Source: Neobacillus sp. DY30 (lineage in GTDB: Bacteria > Bacillota > Bacilli > Bacillales > Cytobacillaceae). From it: a stretch of DNA of 64,000 nt. Under the pieces are notes generated by a model. It was not told where the DNA came from. It was given only the letters and a program-made list of their open reading frames with translations, and searched no databases. Both the position numbers and the translations under genes were made by a program. The first letter of the stretch is position 1, and each line of letters starts with the position of its first letter. Shown piece after piece: positions 17,710 to 27,343 of the stretch. The DNA lies in NCBI RefSeq assembly GCF_030123065.1, contig NZ_CP126093.1:3662001-3726000 (forward strand). Direction: 5' to 3'.

Positions 17710-18728
17710 AACAACAAATATTCAAACTGCATGAAGCCATCATTATGCAATCTTTTAAAGATATGTCCCAAATTTATTGTGAACTAGAACAAGAAGAATT
17801 AATTGAAATTTCTGAATATTTTTATATGTATCAATTACTTCGAGCTAGATTTCTATTAATGAATCAGAAGTGTTATGAAGCATATAAAATCATTAAGAAA
17901 ATCCAAAAAATAGATAACAAACTAACATCATTTGAAAGCAATCTATTAAAACATGTTTTGGGCAGTTACTATTTAGAAAAACAAGAGTACGTCACAGCGA
18001 TTGAAACATTAAAAACCATACAAATTCAAAATTATAATAATCCTGAATATTATTATCACCTAGCAATAGCTTACCACACTATACAATCACCCGTTTTGGC
18101 TTATTATTATGCAGAAAAATCCCATCATTTCTTTCAGGATATAAATAATTATCTTCGAGTTATTGATGCAGAAATGCTTATGATCATTCAAGTTGAAGAT
18201 GATGATGGTAATGATGAAATCATAAACCGATATAATAAATTAATTATAAGCTGTGAATTATGTAATGCCCCCGAGCGAAAGGCAAAAGTTTTGCATAATT
18301 TAGCAGCAGAATACTACCGAAGAAAAGACTATGAGCAAGCATGTAAGTATTATAAAGAATCTATGTCATTAAAGAAACTAGATTCTCCTGTTTACTTACT
18401 ATCTTTAGAAGGCTTTATTCGCAGTTCGTTTGATGGGAACCTTATGGCAAATGATCAACTCATACAACACGCAGAAAATGGTTTAACGATTGCAATTAGA
18501 ATAAAGCAATTATTATATATCCATCTATTTAAACTTCTACTTTATTTATTAAAATCTAAAGAAAAAGAATATCATCAATATTTATTCAATAAAGCATTAC
18601 CTATGTTTATTAAATCTGGGTATACTTATTTGATTAAGCGTTCAAAAAAGGAATTATTTCATTATTATGCTAATAATAATTTGCAGGATAAAGCATTGGA
18701 AATGGCAAACTTTTTAATAAACACTTAA
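17655..18728 (+). CDS. PlcR/NprR-like regulator, C-terminal TPR part
   Basis: Up to 357 aa of helical repeat protein with a TPR character (EYYYHLAIAYHTIQSPVLAY; VLHNLAAEYYRRKDYEQACK). The first in-frame ATG at 17655 has no ribosome site and lies inside the HTH coding region of the other frame, so the real product is more likely the fusion made through the A10 tract, with this part contributing codons from 17697 on. In Bacillus, TPR domains of this family bind secreted signalling peptides (PapR, NprX). No candidate peptide gene follows: only two terminators separate it from the convergent protease gene. Its place next to four extracellular protease loci makes it their candidate regulator. Confidence 0.75.
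   Translation: MQTPRNKYGDRKKKLLRVKQQIFKLHEAIIMQSFKDMSQIYCELEQEELIEISEYFYMYQLLRARFLLMNQKCYEAYKIIKKIQKIDNKLTSFESNLLKHVLGSYYLEKQEYVTAIETLKTIQIQNYNNPEYYYHLAIAYHTIQSPVLAYYYAEKSHHFFQDINNYLRVIDAEMLMIIQVEDDDGNDEIINRYNKLIISCELCNAPERKAKVLHNLAAEYYRRKDYEQACKYYKESMSLKKLDSPVYLLSLEGFIRSSFDGNLMANDQLIQHAENGLTIAIRIKQLLYIHLFKLLLYLLKSKEKEYHQYLFNKALPMFIKSGYTYLIKRSKKELFHYYANNNLQDKALEMANFLINT
17687..17696 (+). repeat. A10 homopolymer at the HTH/TPR frame break
   Basis: Ten consecutive A residues, with the upstream frame continuing to a stop at 17709 and the +1-base frame open to 18728. Runs of nine or more A are known to cause RNA-polymerase slippage and replication slippage in bacteria. Confidence 0.85.
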
Positions 18729-18744
18729 AACTTATTTATAGTAT

Positions 18745-18769
18745 AAAGGAGGATGATTCATCCTCCTTT
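18745..18769 (+). terminator. Terminator of the HTH-TPR gene
   Basis: AAAGGAGGATG-ATT-CATCCTCCTTTT: an 11-bp stem with a three-base loop and T run, 16 bp after the stop at 18728. Confidence 0.85.
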
Positions 18770-18776
18770 TTCAATT

Positions 18777-18820
18777 AAACAAGAAAGATCCCTGAAAATT
18801 TTCAGGGATCTTTCTTGTTT
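18777..18820 (-). terminator. Terminator of the giant subtilase gene
   Basis: A perfect 44-bp palindrome: AAACAAGAAAGATCCCTGAA and its exact inverse meet at the centre. It ends directly before the subtilase stop codon (18822). It is long and fully symmetric, so it should work in both directions. Confidence 0.85.
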
Positions 18821-18821
18821 C

Positions 18822-21800
18822 TTATTTACTTACAGTTTCCTTTGTAGCAGAACTTTCGTTTCCAGCTTTGTCAATTGCTGTTACATAAAGGTGTGTACTT
18901 ACAGTTTGTTTTACAATTGAAACAGTGAACTTACCATTGCTATCAACTGTTCCTGTGCCAAGTGTTTTTGTGCCTGCTTTTATTAAAATTGTAGAGCCAA
19001 CTTCAGCTTTACCTGTTACGATTGTAGCCGTAGAGGTCACTTTATTCACAATTGGTGCTTTGGGAGCTGTTTTGTCAATTGTAAATTTCACGGTTGATAC
19101 GTTTCCGGCTGCGTCCGTTATCACTAATGTGTAGTTACCCTCTCCAGTAACGGCCGTACCGCTTGTGAAATTTTTGCCATCTAATTTAGCGGTTGCTTCA
19201 TTAAAGCTAATGATGACATCCTTGTTGTAAACTCCATCGTTTTCTACACCAGCTGCCCATTTTGCGTAAAGTATTGTATCCCCAGCCACTTTATTACTCG
19301 CAAAATTCCATGCTGTTTTACCTTCAGCATCCTTATACCAACCAAGGAATGCATAACCTGATCTTATTGGTGCTGTTGGAGCATTGATTGTTTTGCTATA
19401 ATCTCCTGTCTTACTTTCTACTAAGCCACCATCCTGTCTATCAAAGACAATAGTAAACTTATGAAGTGACCATTTTCCATAAAGTGTTTTTGCAGAATAG
19501 ATCGAGCTTGTGAAATCCCAAGGAATTGTACATTCTTCATCTGCGAACCAAGCTAAATCATAACCATAAACAGTCGGTGCTGTTATTCTGCGTGCTACTA
19601 TTTGATCTTTTACTACATCCTTTAGCTCAGTAGGAGCATCACCTGGAAGGACGAAATGCACATTATATCCACTCACTACTTTTTGGATTACGATCACATC
19701 TGCATAATCAGTAGCACTGATATTGATCGTGAAGTCTCCAGTTTTTGTGAAGACACTCTTATCCAATGTTATCATACGTGCAACCTTATCTACTTTATAT
19801 TTTGCTCCATCTAAAGTAATTGCACCAACTTTAATTCTAGTAATCGCATTTGCCCACTCAGAATCAAGGAATTCAAGTGTAATATCGTTACCAAACGCGT
19901 TATCTGTCGTATCTGTTAATACAAGAGAACCGACTAAAGCGTATTTTGCATATAGTGTAATTGGTTTTGTTACAATGTTTGCAAAATCATATGGTGTTGT
20001 TAAATTTTGATCCGTATACCAACCGTAGAACTTATAGCCAACCTTTGTAGGTTCTAGTGGCTTTGTTGCATTTCGATCTACGATTTGAGCTGGAACAGGA
20101 TCACCGCCATTTGATTCAAACGTTACTTTATATCCGATTACTTGATCTGTAACGAGTGCATCTGCATAACCTTCAGACACGATTACCACATTGACCTTTT
20201 GTCCTGCTGTAAATAAGTCATGGTTTAAGTTAATAGCGTTATTGCTAATCGTATAATCCTTATCTAAAACTAATTCTTTTGAACCAATTTTCACTGCTTT
20301 GATATTATTTTTCCATGTTCCATCATCTGTAAATGGTAAGGTAATATCGCTACCTACAATGTTTTCAACAGTATCCTTCAATACGGTTGGAGGTGTTTTA
20401 ATCCAACATAAATAGTAAGTTGCATTATCGGTTAGGAAAATGCCGTTATTTTGTGAAATCGTTGACACCTTGTCACTTGAGCCGGCACTGTCTAGATATA
20501 ATTTTTCACTTAGTGAAAGCGTTCCATTTTTTACAAATGATAATGCTGTTTGCATACTAGGTACATAAGCTTGACCATTAACAAGGGCATCGGCCAAGTA
20601 TAAGTCAGTTGAATTCTTTAATGTTCCGCCATTTAAGTCAATATGACGTCGATAACTAAGTTTAACATCTGGAACATCAAGCGTTTCACCTGTTTTTGCT
20701 GTAATTGTTAATTTATAGCCAGCATTTGGACTACCCTTAGCTAAGCTTGGTGCTGCACTAAACGCAAATTTTTGATCTGGATGTTCAGTTGCAAATTTTT
20801 CCGTCGCAGTCGTAAATGAAAGCGTTCCAATTCGATCATTCGTTGACATGTCATATGTGCTTGGATCTAACGTATACTTTGTTTCCGTAGCCTCTGTCGT
20901 TCCATCACTCTTTAATTTATAGTAAGTGGCTTCGATTTTGGCAATTTGATCCTTACTTGTTAACCAAGGAATATTCGCTGCATAATCTGGAATATTGATT
21001 TTCAGATCTCCCTCGCCAAGTACCCAACCAATACCGCTTGCTCCACTTGTTCCGTCAAACTTGAGTCCATTTGGTTTCGTTACATCAACAGGTGAATAGC
21101 TTTGCGTAAAATTCACTTGCCATTTCGCATAAACGGTTTGATCTGCACCTATATCATTAGTTGGTTGCCACTGACTTGTACCTGATGGATCGTTAAACCA
21201 TCCAATAAATTTATAGCCAGGTCTTGTTGTACTAGGATTGATATTAAATCCAATACTATTAGAAATGACATCATTATTTACTCTGGTTCTACTCGGTCTA
21301 TATCCAACCGCGATTGGAGTAACTGGAGCGCCACCTTGACTATCAAACGTAATGCCATATCCAACTGCTTGAGTATAAAAACCGTTTGAATCAAGTCCGA
21401 TTGTTTTAACCGGGTAAATGGTATTATCTGCACCCTTTGAGCTGATATCAAACTTATACAACTGAGGCAACCAGTTGGTTCCACCAGGATTGATTGGCGA
21501 AGAAGAACCAGCAGGTGATACATTCGTTTTAAATAAATCTGCCTTAAAGGTAATTTGCCCTGGTACACTGATGTCGTAATATTTATTACCACTACCATCT
21601 GTCAAATCTGTGATATCTAGAACGGTTGAGTTTTGTGTCTTAACCTTTATATTATTAATTCCATTACGCCAATTCGCATCATCTGTAAAGGTAAACGTTA
21701 AATCCTTCCCTACATGTGCTTTTGATGGATCAGTCACTTCTGGTATAGTAGGCGTCGGAATTGCTGTAGTTGATACCGTAAAGGTATTGGTTACATCTTG

Positions 21801-24800
21801 ATAACCAGTCGCCTTGATGGTAACTGTGTAATTCGTAGCCGTCGTAAATAACGAACCAGGTAACGTAATTTTAGAAGGCATAACCGTTAGCGTGCCAAAT
21901 TGATCATAATACGTAGATGCTTCTGAGATTTTCACTAAATTTGTAACATCTGTTGAACCTAACATCACTTTTGTGATTGCTTTTCTCCATACTACATCAT
22001 CTTTAAACACATCACTAACTGGGATGAGAGAGATTGTCGAACCATTTTGTAAGTCTTGTAACTTTGGAATGGTCGTATCACTTGTTTTTTGTCTTGGTCC
22101 TGCAAAATTTAGCGCTGCTCTGATTTGTTCGATTCCATCACCAGCATGTAAGGTGAATGTTTTTGCAAGAGAATCGAAATTTGGATTTGTATAACTTCCT
22201 CTGTTTGTCCCAATCGTCACATCTTGCGTTAACGTTAGTTGCGGTTCTGGAACCGTTAACCCTGCGTCGATCGCACTTTGATTTTTCAACCCGAAGTTTT
22301 TGAAAATAAAATAGAAATCATTGTAATCAATTTTACTTGTCGCAATCAGTGAACCCGTATAGTTAATATCATTGTTACGAACGCTTTTTAATAACGATTT
22401 AACGGATGGATCGTTTCCACCAAGAAGCGCACTAAGGAACGAATAATCGTTATAAGCCTGGATCTCCGAAAGAATGTCATTGATATCAATGACGTTATCC
22501 CCATTCACATCTCCACCTGAAAGAATCGGGAAAAGACCTCTGATATCTTTGATTGTTCCTGATTGATAGCCAAATTTATTTTCACCAATGACTGGTGTTT
22601 TTTCATATCCTTTGAAATGTCCTGGTACACTCGCTTCGACTGAATATGGCGAGTTACTGACATCCATTGTTACAGCATAATACGGGTTAATAAACGTATA
22701 AGCAATTGTGTTATTAAAAGATGTCGGATTATCCGTTGCAAACGTTTTACCCTTTTCATCTTTCACCGTTACCTTCGCTCCTGAATCAACTGTGAATTGA
22801 GGGTATTCATTCGTTACGTTGTTTCTTGCAAAAGCTTCAGCAGCCAATTGACCTCTAAGCACGGAAATTGACTGTCTGACATAAGGTACATTTGTTGGGA
22901 ACCACGTAACTTTCGTATCCTCACCTGATAAAGTTAAATTCGATTTTAATACGATAAATTCAAATGGTCCTGTAATCGGATCAGGGTTTGAATAGGTTAC
23001 ATCTGCTTCGATAATATTCATATCATGGTCAAGTGCACCGTTTGCACCAATTCCAGATATCGTAATATCTACGTTTTTACCAACTTGATAGACTGGATGG
23101 GTATAAGGTTCACCTACAGTTAATACCGTATTAGGGTCAACCCCTTTACTGATTAAATAATTTTTATACTCATCTGTTAATCTGATATTGCTAAATTTGT
23201 AAACTTTATTATCATTAAGTGTAATTTTAGCGCCTGTCATACCCACGCCGTACTTTGTTGCGATTGTCGTTTTGAACGGTTTATCCGTATCGACAACAAC
23301 TTTATCTTCATTGCCTGGTCCTGCATCTACACCTCCAGAATTGGTAAGTGTCAAATATGGGGTACCTTTTTTAATAAAATAATATTCCTGTTTCGTAGTT
23401 GATGGATCACCCGCCCCTGCATAATCAACTGGATACATCCAAAAGTAGCTGCCAAAATTTGATGTTAAGTCCTCAGGAGTAACTCCAAAATGGAAACGAC
23501 CTTTCTCATCTGTATGGAAGAATACAGTTGGGAATTCACTATCTTGGTAACCCAAAACTGTGTTCAATGCTTGATCTACAGGTACAGGTGTCCTACCATC
23601 TATTGGACTTGTCACCGACGTTTCGCCATTATTCTTCATCACTTCGACGTTAGAATCGTAGACTGAACCATAAAATCCTTTAATCTCTTGACCAGGTTGA
23701 TAGCCTGTAGGGTCGATTTCATAAATCCCTGGCTTTGAATCACTGTCCATGGCAATCGTTGGAGGTGTATTGTCTACATAAAGTGTATCTTCTGCTGTGT
23801 AGCGTTTTCCAGCTGCATCCGTCATAATCATCTCAACAGAATAAGTACCTTCTGTTATCGCTACGGGCTTTGTTGCGATTCCGGATTGATCAAATGAGCC
23901 ATCATATGGCTTAGTAAATGGAAGATATTGTCCCAAAAATAGAATTACCCCATTATATTGGACACCTGGGGAAATCCAATCAGCATCACTTAATCTGTTT
24001 ATTACTCCTAAATAATTTTCGTTCTTATCTTTTAATACAATATATGAGTCTTTCATTGCACTATTAATCGAATAGCTAGTGGTTGATAAACTACCTGGCG
24101 TCATTGCCTTTGTTGTAACTTTAAACGAATCAATTCCTTTTTCCGCAACGGTAATCGTGAACGGAATACGATATGACTCCTTTGAGTCCGCCGCATTTAC
24201 AAGGTTAATATAACCCTCGTAAGTTCCCTCTACTGCATTTGACGGAACGGTAATTTTTGCAGTTGCTTTAACCGTACTTCCACCGTCAACATTAATGGAT
24301 GTCACGTTTGTATCACCGGTTGAAAAATCGATTTTGACATCATTTCCTGTGCCAGGACCTACTTTATTGGATCCAGCAAATTTTGTTGAAATAAATTGAT
24401 TACTTACATTATATGTTTTTCGGCTAGTTCCTTGGTTGGTTATGTTAAAATCTTTTGTTGAAATCACATCATCAGAGCCGTTCGTTGCGCCTTCTCCTCT
24501 ACCTTTAAAGCCAAAGAACATGCTTCCTGTAAGGTTATCAACTTGACTCAGCATAGAATCTGAATTGACTGCATATGCCTTATCTAAAACTTGGATTTTT
24601 ACATCCTCATTAATAGCTCGTGCAGGATCAACACGTCCAGCACCAACTTGGTAAACGCTATAAGTCTTTGAATCTGTATTAATATCCTTAGCTGTATTCA
24701 TTAATGCCGACTTGACATCTGCCGGAGTATATTCTGGATTTGCAGCTAAAATCAATGCTGAAATCCCTGCAACATGAGGCGTTGCCATTGAAGTACCTGA

Positions 24801-26798
24801 CATTAATTCATACGAATACTTATAATCTCTGTTTTCTACACTTACATCTGCTTGTGGTTCCCAAACGTCATATGGAACGGTCGACGAAATGTCAACACCA
24901 GGCGCTACAACATCTGGTTTGATTGTCCAATCTTTTACTGGTCCTGTTGAGCTAAAGTTTGCCAACTCGTCACCTTTTTTTGCGATTGGCGCATCAAGTA
25001 TAACTGGGAACGTAATTGTTGCTGATTTAGGATCCTTGTAAATGGCATCTGAAAGTGCTTGTCCCTGCGCTTGAGTCAATGATACAGAATAAACATTATC
25101 CATGCTAACGCCTAAGAAGCTATTTATATATCCTAGGTTATCTTCATCGGCAGTATTGTTCCAAATGATCATTCCTGCTACGCCGGCTTTATGAGCATTT
25201 GCCATTTTTGTAGTTAAAAACTCTCCGCCACGTTTCACAAGAGCAATTTTACCAGACATATCTAATCCATTATAATCTGCCGCACTACCTCGGCCGACAT
25301 CAACAATTGGAAATGTTTGTCCTTTAAATGCATCGTCAGATTGTGCGAAGTTTTTACCAATTAAACGAGCTGGATAGGAAGCTGATCCGTTCTTTAGAGT
25401 CATCGCTGGGATTTCTCCTGGGATTGAACTTGCACCAACCGTTATCCCTAGTGCAGCAGTTCCTGGTGAGCCTACAGTAGCTGTACCTGGGCCAGCATTA
25501 CCTGCTGCAACATCACATACAACACCGGCTAAAGTAGCATTGTTAATCGCAATACTGGTTGGGTAAAACGGATCATTAATCGTTGCACCAAGTGAAAGAT
25601 TGATAACATCCATCCCATCCTTAACAGCTGCATCAATACCGTTCAATACAGAGTCAGAGGTGCCACGTCCACCTGGTCCTAGTACACGGTAACCATAAAG
25701 ATCGACATCTGGCGCTACACCATTTGCTGAATATACATCGTTATTATTTGTCGTATTTGCTGCGATTGTCCCTGAAACGTGAGTTCCATGAGATGTAATA
25801 TACTGCTTGTAATCTGCAGGAGGTGGTCCAGCAATTATATCTGGAAGCGCCTTCGCAGCTACCCAATCCTCATAAGTTGTTTCCATTGGATCATGGTCAT
25901 CTACATATTTGACATTGCCATCTTCATCGATGCCTGTATTGTTGACAAGGTCATGCCCACCCTTATATACCGCCTTCAAATCAGGGTGATTGTAATCAAT
26001 ACCAGTATCAAGTACACCAACCTTAACTTTTTGGCCTTTTCGAGGACCGGATTTAAAAATACCTGTATGACCTTCAGCTTGCAGTTTGTCTAGTCCTAAT
26101 AAAGAAAGACCTGTTGTAGGCTTTCCTACAGATTCACTTGCCTCTAAAGCTTTTGAAGTAGTTCCTTCAGCAGCCGTATATTCTACTTGAGACCAAACAG
26201 AGGCAACTTCTGGATTTTCTGCAATTGTTGCAACCTGGTTTGCAGGTAAAGATAAAGCTACTCCGTTAAATGCTTCTGAATACTCTCTAGTAATCTTCAT
26301 ACTATTTTTAATAGACTTTCCGCCAATAATTTGCGCCTTTGGTTGGTTTTTCTTCACAAAGCTTTTAAAATTAGCGTGAGAGGCTTCAACCTTTTTCTTT
26401 GCTTCAGAATATTCGCTTGCAAAAGCTTGGCTTTTTAATGAAGCCCCACCTTTAGCCAATGATTGCTTGATCATTCGAATCTTAGCTGGATCCACTTTAA
26501 ATTGAACGATGACATTAATATTTTCTTTACTACGCAAATCCTTTTTATCCACATGGATTTTTTGCGAATGTTCTGCTCCAGTCAGCTTATTAATATTTGC
26601 TTTTTGCTCAGGAGTTAGTCCGTCTAGAATACGGTTTACTTCTTTTGCATTAAAAGTCTCACTTGACGGACTTTTCTGACTTGGGTTAGCAGCAGCATGT
26701 ACGGGTGTTAAACTCTGAGGTAGTGCAAAGTTTAAAAGCATTGCACTCAACAGAGAGATAGATAACATTCTCTTTGTTTGTCTCATTCTCTTACTCAT
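18822..26798 (-). CDS. Giant secreted subtilisin-like protease (S8) with Shr-like, InlB-like and dockerin-like modules
   Basis: 2658 aa, ATG behind AAGGAGGG. Order of parts: signal peptide (to about 36, VHA-A), I9-type propeptide (about 93-208), S8 domain with D264 (VLDTGIDYNHPD), H337 (SHGTHVSG), N434 and S670 (SGTSMATPHVAG), and a PA insert at about 470-600. Then come Fn3-like and cohesin-like domains, a dockerin-like calcium motif (GDVNGDNVIDINDI, about 1425), and four modules resembling the Shr haemoglobin-interacting domain (about 1573-1673, 1693-1766, 2134-2228, 2293-2373). Interleaved are four InlB-type repeats ending YAKW/YAKY/YGKW (about 1816-1896, 2226-2293, 2373-2514). A C-terminal Ig-like pair ends in ...KETVSK. 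The catalytic part is Vpr-like. No LPXTG or S-layer anchor was seen, so it is probably released or held non-covalently. Module boundaries are estimates. Confidence 0.88.
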   Translation of the reverse strand: MSKRMRQTKRMLSISLLSAMLLNFALPQSLTPVHAAANPSQKSPSSETFNAKEVNRILDGLTPEQKANINKLTGAEHSQKIHVDKKDLRSKENINVIVQFKVDPAKIRMIKQSLAKGGASLKSQAFASEYSEAKKKVEASHANFKSFVKKNQPKAQIIGGKSIKNSMKITREYSEAFNGVALSLPANQVATIAENPEVASVWSQVEYTAAEGTTSKALEASESVGKPTTGLSLLGLDKLQAEGHTGIFKSGPRKGQKVKVGVLDTGIDYNHPDLKAVYKGGHDLVNNTGIDEDGNVKYVDDHDPMETTYEDWVAAKALPDIIAGPPPADYKQYITSHGTHVSGTIAANTTNNNDVYSANGVAPDVDLYGYRVLGPGGRGTSDSVLNGIDAAVKDGMDVINLSLGATINDPFYPTSIAINNATLAGVVCDVAAGNAGPGTATVGSPGTAALGITVGASSIPGEIPAMTLKNGSASYPARLIGKNFAQSDDAFKGQTFPIVDVGRGSAADYNGLDMSGKIALVKRGGEFLTTKMANAHKAGVAGMIIWNNTADEDNLGYINSFLGVSMDNVYSVSLTQAQGQALSDAIYKDPKSATITFPVILDAPIAKKGDELANFSSTGPVKDWTIKPDVVAPGVDISSTVPYDVWEPQADVSVENRDYKYSYELMSGTSMATPHVAGISALILAANPEYTPADVKSALMNTAKDINTDSKTYSVYQVGAGRVDPARAINEDVKIQVLDKAYAVNSDSMLSQVDNLTGSMFFGFKGRGEGATNGSDDVISTKDFNITNQGTSRKTYNVSNQFISTKFAGSNKVGPGTGNDVKIDFSTGDTNVTSINVDGGSTVKATAKITVPSNAVEGTYEGYINLVNAADSKESYRIPFTITVAEKGIDSFKVTTKAMTPGSLSTTSYSINSAMKDSYIVLKDKNENYLGVINRLSDADWISPGVQYNGVILFLGQYLPFTKPYDGSFDQSGIATKPVAITEGTYSVEMIMTDAAGKRYTAEDTLYVDNTPPTIAMDSDSKPGIYEIDPTGYQPGQEIKGFYGSVYDSNVEVMKNNGETSVTSPIDGRTPVPVDQALNTVLGYQDSEFPTVFFHTDEKGRFHFGVTPEDLTSNFGSYFWMYPVDYAGAGDPSTTKQEYYFIKKGTPYLTLTNSGGVDAGPGNEDKVVVDTDKPFKTTIATKYGVGMTGAKITLNDNKVYKFSNIRLTDEYKNYLISKGVDPNTVLTVGEPYTHPVYQVGKNVDITISGIGANGALDHDMNIIEADVTYSNPDPITGPFEFIVLKSNLTLSGEDTKVTWFPTNVPYVRQSISVLRGQLAAEAFARNNVTNEYPQFTVDSGAKVTVKDEKGKTFATDNPTSFNNTIAYTFINPYYAVTMDVSNSPYSVEASVPGHFKGYEKTPVIGENKFGYQSGTIKDIRGLFPILSGGDVNGDNVIDINDILSEIQAYNDYSFLSALLGGNDPSVKSLLKSVRNNDINYTGSLIATSKIDYNDFYFIFKNFGLKNQSAIDAGLTVPEPQLTLTQDVTIGTNRGSYTNPNFDSLAKTFTLHAGDGIEQIRAALNFAGPRQKTSDTTIPKLQDLQNGSTISLIPVSDVFKDDVVWRKAITKVMLGSTDVTNLVKISEASTYYDQFGTLTVMPSKITLPGSLFTTATNYTVTIKATGYQDVTNTFTVSTTAIPTPTIPEVTDPSKAHVGKDLTFTFTDDANWRNGINNIKVKTQNSTVLDITDLTDGSGNKYYDISVPGQITFKADLFKTNVSPAGSSSPINPGGTNWLPQLYKFDISSKGADNTIYPVKTIGLDSNGFYTQAVGYGITFDSQGGAPVTPIAVGYRPSRTRVNNDVISNSIGFNINPSTTRPGYKFIGWFNDPSGTSQWQPTNDIGADQTVYAKWQVNFTQSYSPVDVTKPNGLKFDGTSGASGIGWVLGEGDLKINIPDYAANIPWLTSKDQIAKIEATYYKLKSDGTTEATETKYTLDPSTYDMSTNDRIGTLSFTTATEKFATEHPDQKFAFSAAPSLAKGSPNAGYKLTITAKTGETLDVPDVKLSYRRHIDLNGGTLKNSTDLYLADALVNGQAYVPSMQTALSFVKNGTLSLSEKLYLDSAGSSDKVSTISQNNGIFLTDNATYYLCWIKTPPTVLKDTVENIVGSDITLPFTDDGTWKNNIKAVKIGSKELVLDKDYTISNNAINLNHDLFTAGQKVNVVIVSEGYADALVTDQVIGYKVTFESNGGDPVPAQIVDRNATKPLEPTKVGYKFYGWYTDQNLTTPYDFANIVTKPITLYAKYALVGSLVLTDTTDNAFGNDITLEFLDSEWANAITRIKVGAITLDGAKYKVDKVARMITLDKSVFTKTGDFTINISATDYADVIVIQKVVSGYNVHFVLPGDAPTELKDVVKDQIVARRITAPTVYGYDLAWFADEECTIPWDFTSSIYSAKTLYGKWSLHKFTIVFDRQDGGLVESKTGDYSKTINAPTAPIRSGYAFLGWYKDAEGKTAWNFASNKVAGDTILYAKWAAGVENDGVYNKDVIISFNEATAKLDGKNFTSGTAVTGEGNYTLVITDAAGNVSTVKFTIDKTAPKAPIVNKVTSTATIVTGKAEVGSTILIKAGTKTLGTGTVDSNGKFTVSIVKQTVSTHLYVTAIDKAGNESSATKETVSK

Positions 26799-26975
26799 TT
26801 TTTACCCTCCTTATAAAATATTAAAATAGGAGCCTATGAAATCCAAAAACTTTCAGGGTTCAAGGTTTAATAAGCTGTTGAGCATTTTAAAATTAGCGCT
26901 CAAATATTTAAGTATTAATAATTTTCTTAATACTTAAATATACTAAAATATTAATTCAGAATATAAAAATCGTAC

Positions 26976-27146
26976 ATTGGGGGAATATAAGTCTTAATAA
27001 TTCGACAATTTTCGCCAAAAATACAACTTTATACCTATTACTTTACTAATATTGAAAATATTGTGTGATTTACAAGAAAAATCAATTAAGAAATTGGGGT
27101 TTTTTAATTAAAAAGGAATTTTATCACTATTTCTATTTGGGGGAAT
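26976..27146. promoter_or_regulatory. Paired GGGGG motifs in the leader of the giant protease gene
   Basis: ATTGGGGGAAT at 26976-26986 and TTTGGGGGAAT at 27136-27146 (plus-strand reading), the G runs being exactly 160 bp apart, lie 181 and 341 bp upstream of the start codon. The same pair stands before the other protease genes. The rest of the 545-bp gap (26799-27343) is AT-rich and holds the terminator of this gene's upstream neighbour. Confidence 0.55.
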
Positions 27147-27282
27147 ATAGGCTTTTTGCGAGAAAAAGTTATTTAATTTTTGGTGTGTTCCATTAATTAC
27201 AATTTATTAATTGTTTAAACGACGGTACTGATACCAAAGTGAATTCCCTATAAATCCAGTAACTTAAAAATTCACCAAATTA

Positions 27283-27325
27283 AAAAGCTATCAAATTCCT
27301 AATATAAATAGGATTGATAGCTTTT
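27283..27325 (-). terminator. Terminator of the 1175-aa subtilase gene
   Basis: AAAAAGCTATCAA ... TTGATAGCTTTT with an inner TTCCTA/TAGGA stem, 19 bp after the stop at 27344. Confidence 0.75.
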
Positions 27326-27343
27326 AAATAAATCAATAGATTT

